Positions 8,283 through 17,131 are shown, counted from the stretch's first letter. The stretch: 64,000 nucleotides of DNA from Streptomyces sp. NBC_01198 (GCF_036010485.1 NZ_CP108568.1:1922001-1986000); one strand, 5' to 3'. Translations and numbers: made by a program. The notes: generated from the sequence alone by a model not told the origin.

Positions 8283-8564
8283 CGCCCACCGACCAGAACT
8301 GCTCGACGAACGCCATCGAGTCCGTCAGCGCCCGGATACGCAAGGCCGTCCGTGCACGCGGGCACTTCCCCACCGAAGCCGCCGCCCTGAAGTGCGTCTA
8401 CATGGCACTGATGAGCCTGGACCCGACCGGCAAGGGCCGCAAGCGCTGGACCCTGCGCTGGGAGGCACCCCTGAACGCCTTCCAGGTCGCCTTCGAGGGC
8501 CGGCTCACCCCGGTCAACAACCGAACCCCAACAACCAAGATCAGCCGTTAACTGGACACACCCC
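8283..8564 (+). mobile_element. IS256-family transposase, 3' fragment with probable right end
   Basis: The frame ending at TAA 8551 reads STNAIESVSARIRKAVRA, GHFPTEAAALKCVYMALM and GRKRWTLRW, the C-terminal part of IS256/mutator-type transposases. Only about 85 residues remain and the first two catalytic acids are gone. GTTAACTGGACACACCCC at 8547-8564 looks like the element's terminal repeat, but the left end is not in view. Confidence 0.8.
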
Positions 8565-8706
8565 ATGGGCACCGGGCTCCCCCCGGGGCCCTGGCACCGA
8601 GCCCGGATGCTTCCGCTCCGTCCCGGCCGCCGGGCGGCGCGAGGGCTCGTACAACCCCCTGGCGACCCCGGCCGTCTGATCACTGACGGCAAAGGAGGAG
8701 CACCGG

Positions 8707-10119
8707 GTGGACGGTCGAGGCGGTACGCGGTGGCGGGTCGCGCTGGGGGCGGCTGCGGCGAGCTTGGTGCTCGTGGCCGGGTGCGGGGGGACCGGTACGG
8801 GCAGGGAGGGGGTCCGCGCGGACTCCCTCGCCTTCGACGGTGCCTTCCTGGACGGCGTCACCGTCGCCCCCACCCCAGCCGGCGACGAGCCGCAGACCCG
8901 CTATGTACGGGTCCAGCTCGTCCACAGCAGAACGGGGTTCGGTGCGGCCCCGGTCGAGGTCACGGCCGATTCCTCGGGACTCGCTGGGGTGGCCGACATG
9001 CGCTGGCCCCGCTCGTGCAGGATCACCGGGGCCAAGGCGGTCTGCACCACCCCGCGCTCGCACGAAGGGGTGCGGCGGTTCGCCGAGATCGACATCGGGG
9101 TCCGCCCGCTGCCCGGGGTGCCCAGCGGCACCACGGGCCAGATCGTCCTCGGTCTCACCGGGCCGGACGGCAGGACTCAGACCGTGACAACGCCAGTGCG
9201 GTTGGCCGACATCGCCGCGCTCGCACTGGTCGTGGCCGCACCGCCGCCGATCGCTCCGGCGCCGGGAAACGGACTGCCAGACCTCGCGCCAATCGTGGTC
9301 AACCGGGGCCGCCGGGCCGCGTCCGGCGTCATCTTCACGGTGACGACCAGCGCCCGGCTCTCAGTGGCGCGCAAATACTCCAACTGCCAGTACTCGCCTG
9401 GCGTGGCCGACTGCCGGCTCGCCCAGACCCTCGAGCCCGGCGCCGCCTACCGCTTCACCAGCAGCCTCTCCCTCAGGTCCGCGCCGGACGCCTACGCCGA
9501 GCAGCTCGCACTGAGGATCGCCCCGGGCGACGCGAACGTCACGCAGCGGCCGGGCGACCCCGGCCACGGGCCGGAGTTGCGGCTGGAGAAGATCCCGACG
9601 GGGCAACGGCCTCCGGCGGGCGGCGGGAACGGTGACGACGGGCTGTGGGACGCGTCGCTGCTGTTCGACTCCGCCGCGGACTTCGCGGTGTCGGCGCCGC
9701 CAGTCAGTGTCCGCAAGGGCGGGACAGTGCAGGCCACCGTGTCGATCGTCAACCACGGACCCGCCTCTGTCGAGGCCCCATACTTCGAGGACAGCCCGGC
9801 CGTGGTCGACGTCGCCGTCCCAGCGGGCACCGCCGTGGTGGAACCGGCTCCGCCTGGCTGCCTGCCGCGCGACGGCACCCGGCGCATCTACCGCTGTTCC
9901 GCCCGAACCGGCGAGGACATCGAATACCCCAGGACCAACGCGGCCTTCGACGCCAACACCCACCAGGACTTCACCTTCACGCTCCGGGCCACCACGTCCT
10001 TCGCCCGCACCGCGGGGCGGATCGCCCTGCTGACGACGGGACCTGACCGCGTCCCGATGCCTTTCGACCACCACCCAGCGGACAACACCGCGGACTTGGT
10101 GGTCTCAGGCGCGGCCTAG
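8707..10119 (+). CDS. Secreted lipoprotein with CARDB/DUF11-like beta-sandwich regions
   Basis: A 470-residue protein exported and probably lipid-anchored. It starts at GTG 8707, supported by AAAGGAGG at 8691-8698. An N-terminal signal peptide ends in the lipobox LVAGC with Cys26 as the lipidation site. The mature part holds repeated hydrophobic and Gly/Pro-rich segments. Phrases such as DLAPIVVNRGRRAASG and ATVSIVNHGPASVEAP resemble CARDB/DUF11-type extracellular modules. Cys residues recur (NCQY, DCRL, GCLP, RCSAR) and may form disulfides. No enzymatic motif is visible. It lies alone between transposase debris. Confidence 0.75.
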   Translation: MDGRGGTRWRVALGAAAASLVLVAGCGGTGTGREGVRADSLAFDGAFLDGVTVAPTPAGDEPQTRYVRVQLVHSRTGFGAAPVEVTADSSGLAGVADMRWPRSCRITGAKAVCTTPRSHEGVRRFAEIDIGVRPLPGVPSGTTGQIVLGLTGPDGRTQTVTTPVRLADIAALALVVAAPPPIAPAPGNGLPDLAPIVVNRGRRAASGVIFTVTTSARLSVARKYSNCQYSPGVADCRLAQTLEPGAAYRFTSSLSLRSAPDAYAEQLALRIAPGDANVTQRPGDPGHGPELRLEKIPTGQRPPAGGGNGDDGLWDASLLFDSAADFAVSAPPVSVRKGGTVQATVSIVNHGPASVEAPYFEDSPAVVDVAVPAGTAVVEPAPPGCLPRDGTRRIYRCSARTGEDIEYPRTNAAFDANTHQDFTFTLRATTSFARTAGRIALLTTGPDRVPMPFDHHPADNTADLVVSGAA

Positions 10120-10177
10120 AGGGTGTTGCAGATCTGTGCTGGCGGGCGTGGTGGTGTGTGCATCGCGCTGGTGTTGA

Positions 10178-10903
10178 TCACGTGCTCAGGGCGAGGTTGT
10201 GCATGGTGGCGACGGCCTGGACGGCGTGGTGGAGGCCGGTTCCTTTCTGGCGGCAGTCGCGGAGGATCTTGTAGGTCTTCATGCGGGCGAAGGTGTGCTC
10301 GACGCGAACTCTGACCCGTCGGTGCTCGGCGTTGTCGGCTTCCTCACCGGGCAGCAGTGCCCGGCCGGGGCGTTTGCGGTGCGGGACGACCAGTCCAGTG
10401 TTGGTGTACGCGCCGTCGCCCAGCACCACCGCGCCTTCGCACTGTTCGGGCAGCCCGGAAGCCCGCCAGACGTGCGCGTCGGCCCGGTTGCCCGGAGCAG
10501 GCCGGGCGGCGGCCACCACCAGGCGTGTGTCTGCATCGACGATGACCTGCACGTTCGCCGAGAACCGGCAGTTCCTCGACGAGGCCGCGATACTCCGGTC
10601 GCGCACCGGGACCAGCGTCCCGTCCGCGATCCACAACCGCTCCACACCCTCCTCACGGCGGGGCACCGGCTCCAGCGCGAGCAGCGGACCCGGCTTCTGC
10701 ACCACCGGCAAGACCCCGAACAACGGCGCCAACTGCCGCATCGTGAGCGTCGTCCGGTAATGGACCGCCACCAGCAGCCCCCGGTCGGCCAGCGGCAGAC
10801 ACCACGGCCGGCCCAGCCGCGGCCCCTCACCACCCCGCTCCCGCACCACCGCAGCAACCGGCCGAACGCCTCCACCCGCAACCCGGTGAACACCTCCACC
10901 CAC
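10178..10903 (-). pseudogene. IS5-family transposase, probably frameshifted near its N-terminus
   Basis: The DDE domain is complete: IADGTLVPVRD, VVLGDGAYTNTG and VRVRVEHTFARMKTYKILRD, with the conserved end TMHNLALS. The family N-terminus FTGLRVEAFGRLLRW lies in a different frame upstream of about 10850, while RERGGEGPRLGRPW continues in this frame, so a one-base shift separates them. GAGGGTGTTGCAGATC at 10119-10134, right after the lipoprotein stop, looks like an IS end. A matching opposite end was not found. It differs in sequence from the IS5 remnant at 4.5-5.1 kb. Confidence 0.75.
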
Positions 10904-10940
10904 ACGCTCTTACTGGTGTGGCGACTGCGCGCCGGCACGT

Positions 10941-11100
10941 TGTTACGCGGACGCGACGCAGCGGAAGCCGATGTCGTCGTCCTGCATCGTCGCCCTGGCC
11001 GCGTTCTCCCGTGACGGCGCGGCACGCTCGAACGGGCTGCTGAACGCCGACTCGTATCGCCTCGCACTGCGGTCAGGAAGGCGGAACTGGATCCGATGCT
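10941..11100 (-). pseudogene. Possible C-terminal remnant of an FGE-sulfatase (SUMF1-like) protein
   Basis: A leftward frame ending in TAA reads FRLPDRSARRYESAF, then QDDDIGFRCVASA-stop. The ending DDDIGFRC is characteristic of formylglycine-generating-enzyme-like proteins. Only about 50 residues fit and there is no start or upstream domain, so this would be a fragment stranded beside the IS5-family element. Confidence 0.35.
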
Positions 11101-11403
11101 GGCGGTGAGCACTTCGAGGACAGGGTATTCCCCGCCGACCCCCACGCCTGGAAGCTCGTTCACTACCGTCGAGGCTGCGGGCCTGATGATTTGATGCATC
11201 GGACGATCACTAATGCAGACTACGCAGTTCCCCGCCCTACCTGCTCCCAGCCGGCAGACAACGAGAGGTGCACGCGACAGGAGCCGAGGCGGTCAGGTGG
11301 AGTGCGGGTCAGCCAGGAGCACTACCCCGCCCGCCTCGATGTCGGAGCCGAGCACCGGTTGACTGGAGTCAGGCTCCGGCGCGAACAACGCAGACTCCAA
11401 GGG
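11101..11403. other. Non-coding stretch between IS debris and the ATP-grasp gene
   Basis: No protein family, RNA gene or repeat was recognised on either strand. It lies downstream of the ATP-grasp gene and is probably decayed accessory DNA. Confidence 0.4.
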
Positions 11404-12291
11404 CTACGGACCGACCAGCAGTGCGGCCAATTCGCCTCGGCTGGCCGACTGGTGCAGATCACTGACCTGGCCGTCACCGACTTCGATGACCCGCCACACC
11501 CCGTCCGAGCGAAGGGCCACGTCGGTTGTGACGAACCGGCATCCTAGGCGCCGCACTGCAGGCTCGATGTGGTCAAGGTCGGGCACCAGCCCGCGCCCAA
11601 ACAGGCTATCCGGATGGGGCGTCAGCAGCCTGGGTTCACCATCCAGCCACCAGACGCGCACTTCAGCCGCGACGGACTCAAGCCGCGAGAAGGCCTCGAA
11701 GGCGCGGAGAACGATCCCACCGGCCAAGAACTCCTCTTGCAACTCTACAAAGTGCTGGACGACCCGAGTCAGCTCCACGGCGTTGGCGAGATCGGGAATG
11801 AAGCACGCCTGCTCCCACTCGTGCTTGCGGGATTTGACGTAGTCCTTAACGATTCCCGGGCCTGGCGGCAGGAGCTCGGCGAGAGCGGTCAGGTCGTCGG
11901 CGATCAGCATCTCACCGGGCTTCGTGGGATGCCACACGCTCGCGGGCGTGACGTCGACGAACGGCGCGTACCAGCCTGGCAGTTCGTGAGCAGTGCGGTA
12001 TTGCTCCGGTGTCACGAGCAGTTCGGTGCCGTGTCGGCTCAGGGCCTCGGCCAACGCGGCGTATCGATCACTGGGAATCATCCATCCTCGGTACCAGGCA
12101 CTTCCCAGCCCAGCCGGAACTTGCGCAACCGCCTGTTGTGCGTCGCCATGCAACAGGGCGTCGTGGTCGATCAGCGCTACTGTCCCGCCACAGGCGCGGA
12201 CCTCCCGGGCCTCCAGCGTGAAGTGTTCGTCTACGCGTCGAGGGTTCAACGAATCACGGCAGTACAGGACGGGCGTCGACATGACCGACAC
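11404..12291 (-). CDS. ATP-grasp domain protein (DUF4343-like)
   Basis: A 295-residue cytoplasmic protein resembling stand-alone ATP-grasp enzymes. I recognise GIVKDYVKSRKHEW near the middle, a likely ATP-contact segment. The C-terminal block has ACFIPD, EVRVWWLDGEPRLLT, and VIEVGDGQVSDL, which would carry the metal-binding acidic residue. GTG 12291 is preferred because GGAGG lies nine bases upstream; ATG 12282 is the alternative. The substrate is unknown; family members attach amino-acid-like groups or act in natural-product pathways. It is divergent from the 2-methylisoborneol genes and sits at the border of the mobile region. Confidence 0.7.
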   Translation of the reverse strand: MSVMSTPVLYCRDSLNPRRVDEHFTLEAREVRACGGTVALIDHDALLHGDAQQAVAQVPAGLGSAWYRGWMIPSDRYAALAEALSRHGTELLVTPEQYRTAHELPGWYAPFVDVTPASVWHPTKPGEMLIADDLTALAELLPPGPGIVKDYVKSRKHEWEQACFIPDLANAVELTRVVQHFVELQEEFLAGGIVLRAFEAFSRLESVAAEVRVWWLDGEPRLLTPHPDSLFGRGLVPDLDHIEPAVRRLGCRFVTTDVALRSDGVWRVIEVGDGQVSDLHQSASRGELAALLVGP

Positions 12292-12340
12292 GCTACGGAA
12301 CCTCCAGCTCTCGGGCCAATGGGTTAGCTTGACGCCGGCG

Positions 12341-12374
12341 GGGGCGGGCGTGCGGGGTTCCGTACGCCCGCCCC
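12341..12374. terminator. Strong hairpin in the divergent ATP-grasp/terpene intergenic region
   Basis: A 15-bp stem (12341-12355 with 12360-12374, one G-U pair) closes a GGTT loop. It lies 50 bases upstream of the ATP-grasp start and 197 bases upstream of the terpene cyclase start. No gene ends here now, so it may be a leader hairpin or a relic terminator. Confidence 0.5.
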
Positions 12375-12570
12375 GTGCCTCAGGTCGATGTTTGGCTCCG
12401 CCCGTGCGCGAAGCGCCCCCTTTCGCGCCATACCGGGCGGGAGCTCCCGGCTGGTTGGCTTGGTGCCGCGGCCGGGACGCCTGCTCACGGGCGGCCGGGC
12501 CGCGTACCAGTGTCGAGACGTCCGGATCGGCCGAGAGGCCGGGCGGCCGTGTGACCGAGTGGAGTACGCC

Positions 12571-13617
12571 ATGAGCGCTCCCGTGAACGCCGCACCGCGC
12601 CGGCTGCCCGGGCCGCCGACTCTCACCCGTCCCCGCCGCCGCGGGGCCATCCCCGGGCTCAGATACCGACCCGCCGTCCCCGCGGACCCGGTCAAGGTCG
12701 CCGAGGTCGACCGCAGGCTGGAGGCCTGGGCGCGGGAGCTCGACCTCTTCCCGCCGGCCTGGAAGGGCGACTTCGCCGGCTTCCAGTTCGGCCGGGCGGT
12801 GGTGCTCCAGCACCCGCGCGCCGTCGACCTGGACCGGCTGACCGTGGCCGGTGAACTGCTGCTCGCCGAGAACCTGGTCGACAGCTGCTACTGCGAGGAG
12901 GACGAGGGGCGGGGCGGGTCGCACCGCGGGCTCGGCGGGCCGCTGATCCTGGCCCAGTCGGCCATCGACCCCTTCCACGCCACCCCGCAGCTGGAGGCCG
13001 AGTGGCAGCGGGGCGTGCGGACCGACGGTCCGCTGCGCTCCTACCACTGGGCGATGAAGGACTACACCGCCTTCGCCACCCCCAGCCAGGCAAACCGCTT
13101 CGTGCACGACATCGCCCGCCTCCACCTGGGCTACCTCGCCGAGGCCGCGTGGGCCGAGACCCGGTACGCGCCCGCGGTGTGGGAGTACCTGGTCATGCGG
13201 CAGTTCAACAACTTCCGGCCCTGCCTGTCCATCGTCGACGCCGTCGACGGCTACGAGCTGCCCGAGGTGGTCTACGCCCGCCCGGAGATCCAGCGGATCA
13301 CCGCGCTGGCCTGCAACGCCACCACGATCGTCAACGACCTCTACTCCTTCACCAGGGAGCTGGCGAGCGACCCCGATCACCTCAACCTGCCGCAGGTGGT
13401 GGCCGCCAACGAGGGGCACGGCCTGAAGGCGGCCTACCTCAGGAGCGTCGAGATCCACAACGACGTCATGGCCGCCTTCGAGGAGGAGGCCGCCGCGCTG
13501 TCGGCGACCTCGCCGCTGGTCGAGCGCTACGCGCTGAGCCTGTCCGACTGGGTGGCCGGCAACCACGAGTGGCACGCAACCAACAGCCACCGCTACCACC
13601 TGCCCAACTACTGGTGA
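12571..13617 (+). CDS. 2-methylisoborneol synthase (class I terpene cyclase)
   Basis: Cyclises 2-methylgeranyl diphosphate to the earthy odorant 2-methylisoborneol. The acidic metal motif appears as VDSCYCEEDE near residue 108, and the second motif is NDLYSFTRE. RYHLPNYW at the C-terminus is also typical. ATG 12571 with GGAG upstream gives 348 residues, so the long disordered Pro-rich N-terminus of many Streptomyces homologs is mostly absent. A longer in-frame start at 12388 exists, but its extra sequence has no recognisable character. The next gene makes its substrate. Upstream there is no cyclic-nucleotide-binding encapsulin-like gene, which often precedes this pair. Confidence 0.93.
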   Translation: MSAPVNAAPRRLPGPPTLTRPRRRGAIPGLRYRPAVPADPVKVAEVDRRLEAWARELDLFPPAWKGDFAGFQFGRAVVLQHPRAVDLDRLTVAGELLLAENLVDSCYCEEDEGRGGSHRGLGGPLILAQSAIDPFHATPQLEAEWQRGVRTDGPLRSYHWAMKDYTAFATPSQANRFVHDIARLHLGYLAEAAWAETRYAPAVWEYLVMRQFNNFRPCLSIVDAVDGYELPEVVYARPEIQRITALACNATTIVNDLYSFTRELASDPDHLNLPQVVAANEGHGLKAAYLRSVEIHNDVMAAFEEEAAALSATSPLVERYALSLSDWVAGNHEWHATNSHRYHLPNYW

Positions 13618-13699
13618 CCCGGGGACCTCCGCGGGCACCCGCGTCCTCGCGACGCACGTACGCACACCAGCACAGCACCAGCACCATGAGGAGCCACCG

Positions 13700-14572
13700 T
13701 TGGCCATCTCCAAGTCCGGCGCCACCGCATCGCTGCCCGCCCAGTCCACGTACCAGAGCCGCGTCGCGGACTACTGGAACGCCGAGAAGAACCCGGTCAA
13801 CCTCGAACTCGGCGGGATCGACGACCTCTACCACCATCACTACGGCGTAGGCGACGTCAAGTGGTCCGTACTCGACGAGGCCGATCCCGTCCGGCGGGGC
13901 GAGCGGGTCACCGCGGAGCTGCACCGGCTGGAGCAGGCGCAGGCCGAGCTGCTCGCCTCCCACCTCGGACCGCTCTCCCCCGCCGACCGGGTCTTCGACG
14001 CCGGCTGCGGGCGCGGCGGCGGCAGCGTGGTGGCGCACCAGCGCTACGGCTGCCACGCCGACGGCGTGACGCTCTCCACCACGCAGGCCGACTTCGCCAA
14101 CGGTCAGGCCCGCGCCCGGGGCATCGACGGCAAGGTGCGCTACCACCACCGCAACATGCTCGACACGGGCTTCACCACCGGTGCGTACGGGGCGTCCTGG
14201 AACAACGAGTCGAGCATGTACGTCGAGCTGGACCTGCTGTTCGCCGAGCACGCCCGGCTGTTGCGCCGCGGCGGACGCTACGTGGTGATCACCGGCTGCT
14301 ACAACGACACGTACGGGCAGGCCTCCCGGGAGGTGTCGCTGATCAACGCCCACTACATCTGCGACATCCACCCGCGCTCTGCGTACTTCCGCGCGATGGC
14401 CCGCCACCGCCTGGTGCCCGTCCATGTCGAGGACCTCACGCAGGCCACCATCCCGTACTGGGAGCTACGCAAGACCGCCGAGCACCTGGTCACCGGCATC
14501 GAAGACACGTTCCTGACGGCGTACAAGAACGGCAGCTTCCAATACCTGATGATCGCGGCGGACCGGGTCTGA
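13700..14572 (+). CDS. Geranyl diphosphate 2-C-methyltransferase
   Basis: Transfers a methyl group from S-adenosylmethionine to C2 of geranyl diphosphate, giving the substrate of the upstream cyclase. The 290-residue length is normal. The N-terminal family motif NAEKNPVNLELGGIDDLYHH is visible. SAM-binding motif I is FDAGCGRGGGS near residue 98. The start is TTG 13700, chosen because GAGGAG sits six bases upstream and no better in-frame start follows. It lies 82 bases after the cyclase in the same direction, so the two probably form one operon. Confidence 0.94.
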   Translation: MAISKSGATASLPAQSTYQSRVADYWNAEKNPVNLELGGIDDLYHHHYGVGDVKWSVLDEADPVRRGERVTAELHRLEQAQAELLASHLGPLSPADRVFDAGCGRGGGSVVAHQRYGCHADGVTLSTTQADFANGQARARGIDGKVRYHHRNMLDTGFTTGAYGASWNNESSMYVELDLLFAEHARLLRRGGRYVVITGCYNDTYGQASREVSLINAHYICDIHPRSAYFRAMARHRLVPVHVEDLTQATIPYWELRKTAEHLVTGIEDTFLTAYKNGSFQYLMIAADRV

Positions 14573-14584
14573 CCCGGAGACGGC

Positions 14585-14623
14585 GGGGCCCGGGGCCGGG
14601 CGGGCGGTCCGGCGCCGGGCCCC
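14585..14623. terminator. Hairpin between convergent genes
   Basis: GGGGCCCGG (14585-14593) pairs with CCGGGCCCC (14615-14623) over nine base pairs. It sits directly after the methyltransferase stop and before the leftward argF stop. It is suited to terminate either transcript. There is no U-tract, as is usual in Streptomyces. Confidence 0.55.
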
Positions 14624-14657
14624 TCGTCGCGTTCCCGGGGCCCCCGCGGGCCCGGTG

Positions 14658-15671
14658 TCAGGCGAGGGTCGCGACCAGGACGGCCTTGATGGTGTGCATG
14701 CGGTTCTCGGCCTGGTCGAAGACCACGGAGTGCGCCGACTCGAAGACCTCGTCGGTGACCTCCAGCTCGCTCAGCCCGTACTGGTCGTGGATGAGCCGGC
14801 CGATCTCGGTGCCGAGGTCGTGGTAGGCGGGCAGGCAGTGCAGGAACTTCACGTCCGGCTTGCCGGTGGCCCGCAGCACGTCCATCGTCACCGCGTACGG
14901 CGCGAGCGCGGCGATCCGCTCGGCCCAGACCTCCTTGGGCTCACCCATCGAGACCCACACGTCGGTCACCACGAAGTCGCAGTCCAGGACGCCTTCGGCG
15001 ATGTCCTCGGTGAGCAGGACGGTGGCGCCGGTGGTCTCGGCGAGCTTGCGGGCGCGGGCGACGACGTCCTCGTCCGGCCAGTACGCCCGCGGTGCGACGA
15101 TGCGCACGTCGAGGCCGAGCAGGGCGCCGGTGACCAGGTAGGAGTTGCCCATGTTGAACCGGGCGTCGCCGAGGTAGGCGAAGGCCACCCCGCGGGCGGC
15201 GAGGTCCGCGACGGCGCCGCCGCTGTGCTCGACCATGGTGAGCACGTCGGCGAGCATCTGGGTGGGGTGCCAGTCGTCGGTGAGGCCGTTGTAGACCGGC
15301 ACACCGGCGTGCAGCGCCAGCTCCTCGACCGCGGCCTGGCTGGCGCCGCGGTACTCGATGGCGTCGTACATCCGCCCGAGCACCCGGGCGGTGTCCTTGA
15401 CGGACTCCTTGTGCCCGATCTGCGAACCCGCGGGGTCCAGATACGTGGTGGCGGCGCCCTGGTCGGCCGCGGCGACCTCGAAGGAGCAGCGGGTCCTGGT
15501 GGAGGTCTTCTCGAAGATCAACGCGATGTTCCGGCCGCGCAGCCGCGGCTCCTCCGCACCGGCCCGCTTGGCCGCCTTGAGGTCGGCCGCCAGCTCCACC
15601 AGACCCAGGAACTCCTCGGGCGTGAAGTCCAGCTCCTTGACGAAGGGGCGGCCCTTGAGATCGACGGCCAT
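14658..15671 (-). CDS. argF: Ornithine carbamoyltransferase
   Basis: Interconverts ornithine plus carbamoyl phosphate and citrulline. The 337-residue protein has the carbamoyl-phosphate motif STRTR near residue 60 and the ornithine-loop motif HCLP near residue 275. ATG 15671 is preferred, with GAGGAGT upstream; the longer start at 15698 lacks such a site. It follows the arginine deiminase gene in the same direction, 151 bases apart. That context fits a catabolic role (arcB) in the deiminase pathway, although biosynthetic argF cannot be excluded from sequence. No carbamate kinase gene is adjacent. A dyad upstream may bind ArgR. Confidence 0.9.
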   Translation of the reverse strand: MAVDLKGRPFVKELDFTPEEFLGLVELAADLKAAKRAGAEEPRLRGRNIALIFEKTSTRTRCSFEVAAADQGAATTYLDPAGSQIGHKESVKDTARVLGRMYDAIEYRGASQAAVEELALHAGVPVYNGLTDDWHPTQMLADVLTMVEHSGGAVADLAARGVAFAYLGDARFNMGNSYLVTGALLGLDVRIVAPRAYWPDEDVVARARKLAETTGATVLLTEDIAEGVLDCDFVVTDVWVSMGEPKEVWAERIAALAPYAVTMDVLRATGKPDVKFLHCLPAYHDLGTEIGRLIHDQYGLSELEVTDEVFESAHSVVFDQAENRMHTIKAVLVATLA

Positions 15672-15714
15672 GCGGGGACTCCTCGGTCGGTGGTTCATCG
15701 GGAACCATGGAAGT

Positions 15715-15742
15715 CTATACGAGGATTGGCATTCTTATACAG
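15715..15742. promoter_or_regulatory. Imperfect dyad upstream of argF, possible ARG box
   Basis: CTATACGAGGAT and ATTCTTATACAG form 12-base arms (8 of 12 symmetric) around TGGC, 44 bases upstream of the argF start. The block is AT-rich against its surroundings. Its position and the ATTC core suggest an ArgR operator, but the match to known Streptomyces ARG boxes is only partial. Confidence 0.35.
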
Positions 15743-15822
15743 CCCTCTTCGCCGGGCCCGCCCTTGCTCCCTCTCCGCTCGCACACGGCCCCTGTCACCG
15801 GGATTCCCGGTAGCGGCCCAGC

Positions 15823-17046
15823 TCACACCGCATCCCGCTCGATCGGACAACTCATACAGCGCGGCCCGCCGCGCCCCCGGCCCAGCTCGCTGCCCGGGAT
15901 CTCGATCACTTCGAGGCCGCGCTTGCGCAGGAAGGTGTTGGTGGTCGCGTTGCGCTCGTAGGCCACCACCACGCCCGGCTCCACCGCCAGCACGTTGCAG
16001 CCGTCGTCCCACTGCTCCCGCTCGGCCGCGTGCACGTCCTGGGTCGCGGTGAGCACCTTGATCGAGTCCAGGCCGAGCGCCGCCGCGATCGCCCGGTGCA
16101 TGTGCTCCGGCGGATGGTCGGTGACCTTCAGCTCGCCGTCCTCGCTGCCGGGTTCGATCGTGTACGACGGCAGCATCCCCAGGCCGGCGTACTGCGTGAA
16201 GGTGTCGCCGTCGACCATCGTCATCACCGTGTCCAGGTGCATGAAGGCGCGGCGCTTGGGCATGTCGAGCGCCACGATGGTGCGCGCCGACCCCGCCGCG
16301 AACATCCCGCGGGCCAGCATCTCCACCGCCTGCGGGGTGGTCCGCTCGCTCATCCCGATCAGCACCGCGCCCGCCCCGATCACCAGCACGTCCCCGCCCT
16401 CGATGGTCGAGGGATACGCGTTCTGCCCCTCCGACCAGACGTGGAAGCCGCCGCCGGCGAAAAGCGGGTGGTGCCGGTAGATCGCCTCGAAGTGGACGGT
16501 CTCGCGCTGCCGGGCCGGCCAGCGCATCGCGTTGATGCTGACCCCGTCGTAGACCCAGGCGGAGGTGTCCCGGGTGAAGATGTGGTTCGGCAGCGGTGCC
16601 AGCAGGAAGTCGTCCAGGTCCATCGCGTGGAAGCGGACGGAGACCGGCTCGGCGAAGCGGTCGAGGAACTCGCGCTTGGTCATCCCGCCGACCAGCGCCT
16701 CGGTCAGCTCCGCCGGTGCCAGCCGGTCGAAGGCCTCCCGCAGCGGGCCGGTGGCCAGCGGGCCGTACTCCTTCTCGTCGAAGACCCGGTCCAGCACCAG
16801 CGCCTTGGCCGCGGGCGACTCCAGCGACTCGGTCAGCAGGTCGCCGAACAGGTGCACCTCGACCCCGCGGTCGCGCAGGACGTCCGCGAAGCCGTCGTGC
16901 TCCGCGCGCGCCCTGCGCACCCACAGGACGTCGTCGAAGAGGAGGGCGTCCTTGTTCGTGGGGGTGAGCCGCTTCAGCTCCAGATCGGGCCGGTGCAAGA
17001 TGACGCGGCGCAGCCGCCCGGTCTCGGAGTCCACGTGAAATCCCAT
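15823..17046 (-). CDS. arcA: Arginine deiminase
   Basis: Hydrolyses arginine to citrulline and ammonia, the first step of the arginine deiminase pathway. The 407-residue length is typical. Guanidino-modifying-enzyme motifs are present in order: FTRDTS, EGGD, the catalytic His region [11 protein letters not shown], and the C-terminal nucleophile Cys397 in [12 protein letters not shown] 17046 gives the family N-terminus [13 protein letters not shown]; an upstream GTG at 17064 is possible. The next gene, an ornithine carbamoyltransferase, would use its product citrulline. A strong terminator separates it from pnkp upstream. Confidence 0.95.
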   Translation of the reverse strand: MGFHVDSETGRLRRVILHRPDLELKRLTPTNKDALLFDDVLWVRRARAEHDGFADVLRDRGVEVHLFGDLLTESLESPAAKALVLDRVFDEKEYGPLATGPLREAFDRLAPAELTEALVGGMTKREFLDRFAEPVSVRFHAMDLDDFLLAPLPNHIFTRDTSAWVYDGVSINAMRWPARQRETVHFEAIYRHHPLFAGGGFHVWSEGQNAYPSTIEGGDVLVIGAGAVLIGMSERTTPQAVEMLARGMFAAGSARTIVALDMPKRRAFMHLDTVMTMVDGDTFTQYAGLGMLPSYTIEPGSEDGELKVTDHPPEHMHRAIAAALGLDSIKVLTATQDVHAAEREQWDDGCNVLAVEPGVVVAYERNATTNTFLRKRGLEVIEIPGSELGRGRGGPRCMSCPIERDAV

Positions 17047-17096
17047 GAAAGCAGAGCTTCCCACCTGCGGTGCCTTATATCCCGTCTGTGACCCCT

Positions 17097-17131
17097 CCCA
17101 CCCCCGGGGCGGGGCGCGCCCCGGGGGTGGG
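17097..17131. terminator. Perfect 14-bp hairpin terminator after pnkp
   Basis: CCCACCCCCGGGGC (17097-17110) pairs perfectly with 17118-17131 around a 7-base loop. It begins four bases past the pnkp stop. It probably ends the leftward hen1-pnkp transcript and isolates arcA. Confidence 0.8.

Noticed and set aside
8565..8706. Short rightward frame between IS256 remnant and lipoprotein
   Set aside because: No family match, poor ribosome site and length easily reached by chance in GC-rich DNA.
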